Shown: piece after piece, positions 63,030 to 64,000 of the stretch | Layout: every line of letters starts with the position of its first letter | Position numbering within the stretch: the first letter of the stretch is position 1 | Assembly (NCBI RefSeq): GCF_014842925.1 | Contig: NZ_JACYXJ010000006.1 | Coordinates: 482,914 to 546,913, forward strand | Length of the DNA stretch: 64,000 bases | Source of the DNA: Roseibium polysiphoniae | GTDB taxonomy: Bacteria > Pseudomonadota > Alphaproteobacteria > Rhizobiales > Stappiaceae | Direction: 5' to 3' | Translations under genes and position numbers: made by a program | The notes under the pieces: generated by a model | The model's database searches: none | What the model was told of the DNA's origin: nothing | The model's input: the letters and a program-made list of their open reading frames with translations, nothing else

Positions 63030-63713
63030 ATGTCTGAGCATGTTATCGAAACACCAAAGGTACACGCAATTCCCACCAGCAACGGAGGGTCTTTTCCGGT
63101 CCGCCGTGTCTACTGCATTGGTCGGAACTTTGCGGCACATGCTGTTGAAATGGGACACGATCCAGATCGAGAACCTCCTTTCTTTTTTCAAAAGAACCCA
63201 AATAATCTAGATCCTTCGGGGGAATTTCCCTACCCCCCGCACACATCTGATGTACACCACGAGGTCGAGCTCTTGGTTGGCCTTAAAAGCGGCGGCACCA
63301 ACATCGCCCTGTCAGATGCGCTTGACCACGTGTGGGGTTACGGCGTGTCCCTAGACATGACACGCAGAGACTTGCAGGGTGAAATGAAGAAGATGGGACG
63401 CCCATGGGAAATTGGCAAAGCCTTCGAGCGATCCGGACCGGTGGGGCCTTTGCATCCGGTGTCCGATGTTGGCCACCCTGATCATGGTCGGATTACACTG
63501 ACAGTCAACGATGACTTGCGACAAGAAGGTGATCTGAACCAGATGATCTGGAAGGTGCCGGAAATGATCTCCTATCTCTCAGAATACTTCGAACTATCTG
63601 CAGGAGATGTGATCATGGCCGGCACTCCTTCGGGAGTAAACGCGGTGGAGCGAGGTGACATTATGAAAGCGAGCATCGACTCCATTGGAGTATTGACCGT
63701 CAAGGTCGTCTAA
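63030..63713 (+). CDS. FAH-family hydrolase, fumarylpyruvate hydrolase-like
   Basis: A 227-residue compact FAH-family protein without the N-terminal cap. Motifs are VRRVYCIGRNFAAHAVEMGHDPDREPPFFFQKNPNNLD, metal ligands in VHHEVELLVGLKSGG, LDMTRRDLQGEMKKMGRPWEIGKAFERSGPVGPL, and FELSAGDVIMAGTPSGVNAV. The 'GRNFAAHAxEMGxDPDREPPFFFQK' start resembles fumarylpyruvate/acylpyruvate hydrolases of gentisate-type pathways. GGAGG lies 11 bp before the ATG at 63030. A longer in-frame start overlaps the GntR gene and is rejected. No gentisate dioxygenase is in the window. Confidence 0.87.
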   Translation: MSEHVIETPKVHAIPTSNGGSFPVRRVYCIGRNFAAHAVEMGHDPDREPPFFFQKNPNNLDPSGEFPYPPHTSDVHHEVELLVGLKSGGTNIALSDALDHVWGYGVSLDMTRRDLQGEMKKMGRPWEIGKAFERSGPVGPLHPVSDVGHPDHGRITLTVNDDLRQEGDLNQMIWKVPEMISYLSEYFELSAGDVIMAGTPSGVNAVERGDIMKASIDSIGVLTVKVV

Positions 63714-63891
63714 AGCCAGAAGCGAGGCCGGCTCGTTCGGGTTGGCGTTACTCAGAACAGCTAATCGCTTGATGATGTCACTCTCGTTCTCCAAGCGCAA
63801 CAAAGGCCCGAGAAGTCCAATTTTCAACCCAATGGTTTTCGGGAATGATTACCAAGTCATTTCAAAATCGACGCCCTCTCCCCAACGCAAG
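63714..63891. other. Intergenic stretch after the last gene
   Basis: No gene is supported between the last FAH gene and the terminal hairpin. Short open frames on the minus strand carry no recognised motif. Confidence 0.5.
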
Positions 63892-63926
63892 AAAACCCCC
63901 GTCGGATTTCCGATCGGGGGTTTTTT
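63892..63926. terminator. Terminator hairpin, island-side copy 2
   Basis: AAAACCCCCG / CGGGGGTTTT arms plus an inner TCGG-ATTT-CCGA stem with one bulged base are followed by T6 in total. Core and loop match the hairpin at 48121-48185 except for the bulged base (T here, G there). Confidence 0.85.
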
Positions 63927-63968
63927 GCTGATTTGGTTGCGTGGTCAGGATTTGCCCTCCTTGATGGG

Positions 63969-63998
63969 GCCCGGTCATGTCAAAATCCGCGACCGGGC
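63969..63998. other. Inverted repeat at the window end
   Basis: GCCCGGTC and GACCGGGC form perfect 8-bp arms with a 14-base loop. What lies beyond the window decides whether this is a terminator, operator or part of a repeat. Confidence 0.4.
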
Positions 63999-64000
63999 AC

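Noticed and set aside
63594..63827. 77-codon minus-strand frame beyond the last FAH gene
   Set aside because: It overlaps the end of the FAH gene, has a stop just upstream in frame and no recognised domain.
48121..63926. The two hairpins as transposon ends or att sites
   Set aside because: No transposase, integrase or target duplication is visible, and the A/T-tract hairpin form is that of a terminator.

Overview
The window looks like a chromosomal segment of a metabolically versatile, probably marine or host-associated alphaproteobacterium. By gene content and protein character it resembles Roseibium/Labrenzia or related Rhizobiales/Rhodobacterales. The evidence is a BetI-controlled choline system with ChoXWV, an Rrf2 regulator with the three RirA cysteines, carnitine-to-betaine genes of the Sinorhizobium type, many FCD-type GntR regulators, and ABC and TRAP uptake systems. 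Genus assignment is inference. No rRNA, tRNA, CRISPR array, phage or intact insertion sequence was recognised.

Layout. 1-4.7 kb: an ATP-grasp enzyme, a 44-residue basic protein, a hypothetical protein and a GNAT acetyltransferase set among clustered GGGGATGAC-type intergenic repeats. 4.7-11.7 kb: a choline/glycine betaine locus, choXWV divergent from betI-betA-betB, with a BetI-type palindrome between them. 11.7-15.8 kb: a HI0933-type flavoprotein, a LacI regulator and a GH43 glycosidase. 15.8-17.1 kb: a RirA-like iron regulator and hemP, which is preceded by two tandem TGA-N9-TCA iron boxes. 17.2-24.7 kb: a liv-type ABC transporter apparently co-transcribed behind kynureninase and kynurenine formamidase, with a divergent GntR gene. 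24.9-34.4 kb: serine ammonia-lyase, a MAPEG protein, an operon of class III aminotransferase, anmK, FAD oxidoreductase and GntR, a thioredoxin-like protein and phosphoglycolate phosphatase, and an SDR/FAH sugar-acid pair. 34.7-42.8 kb: a carnitine/gamma-butyrobetaine cluster under a GlxA/CdhR-type regulator. 43.4-47.7 kb: an RND efflux pair.

48.1-63.9 kb: a block that by eye is less GC-rich. It carries a glyoxylate/2-hydroxyacid locus (GlcG-like protein, a class III CoA-transferase remnant, TRAP transporter, glyoxylate aminotransferase, fused FAD/Fe-S dehydrogenase, GntR). Next to it is an ABC-transporter catabolic locus with an Ldh2-type dehydrogenase, two fumarylacetoacetate-hydrolase-family enzymes and a GntR regulator. 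Near-identical terminator hairpins stand at both ends of this block.

How the parts fit. Choline is taken up by ChoXWV and oxidised to glycine betaine by BetA and BetB. The carnitine cluster encodes every step expected to turn gamma-butyrobetaine or crotonobetaine into carnitine, then 3-dehydrocarnitine, then betainyl-CoA plus acetoacetate, and finally glycine betaine. Both routes meet at betaine, but no betaine demethylation gene is present here. The most interesting units are the carnitine/gamma-butyrobetaine operon with its NDP-forming CoA ligase, the kyn-liv operon, the tandem iron boxes before hemP, and the hairpin-bracketed catabolic block.
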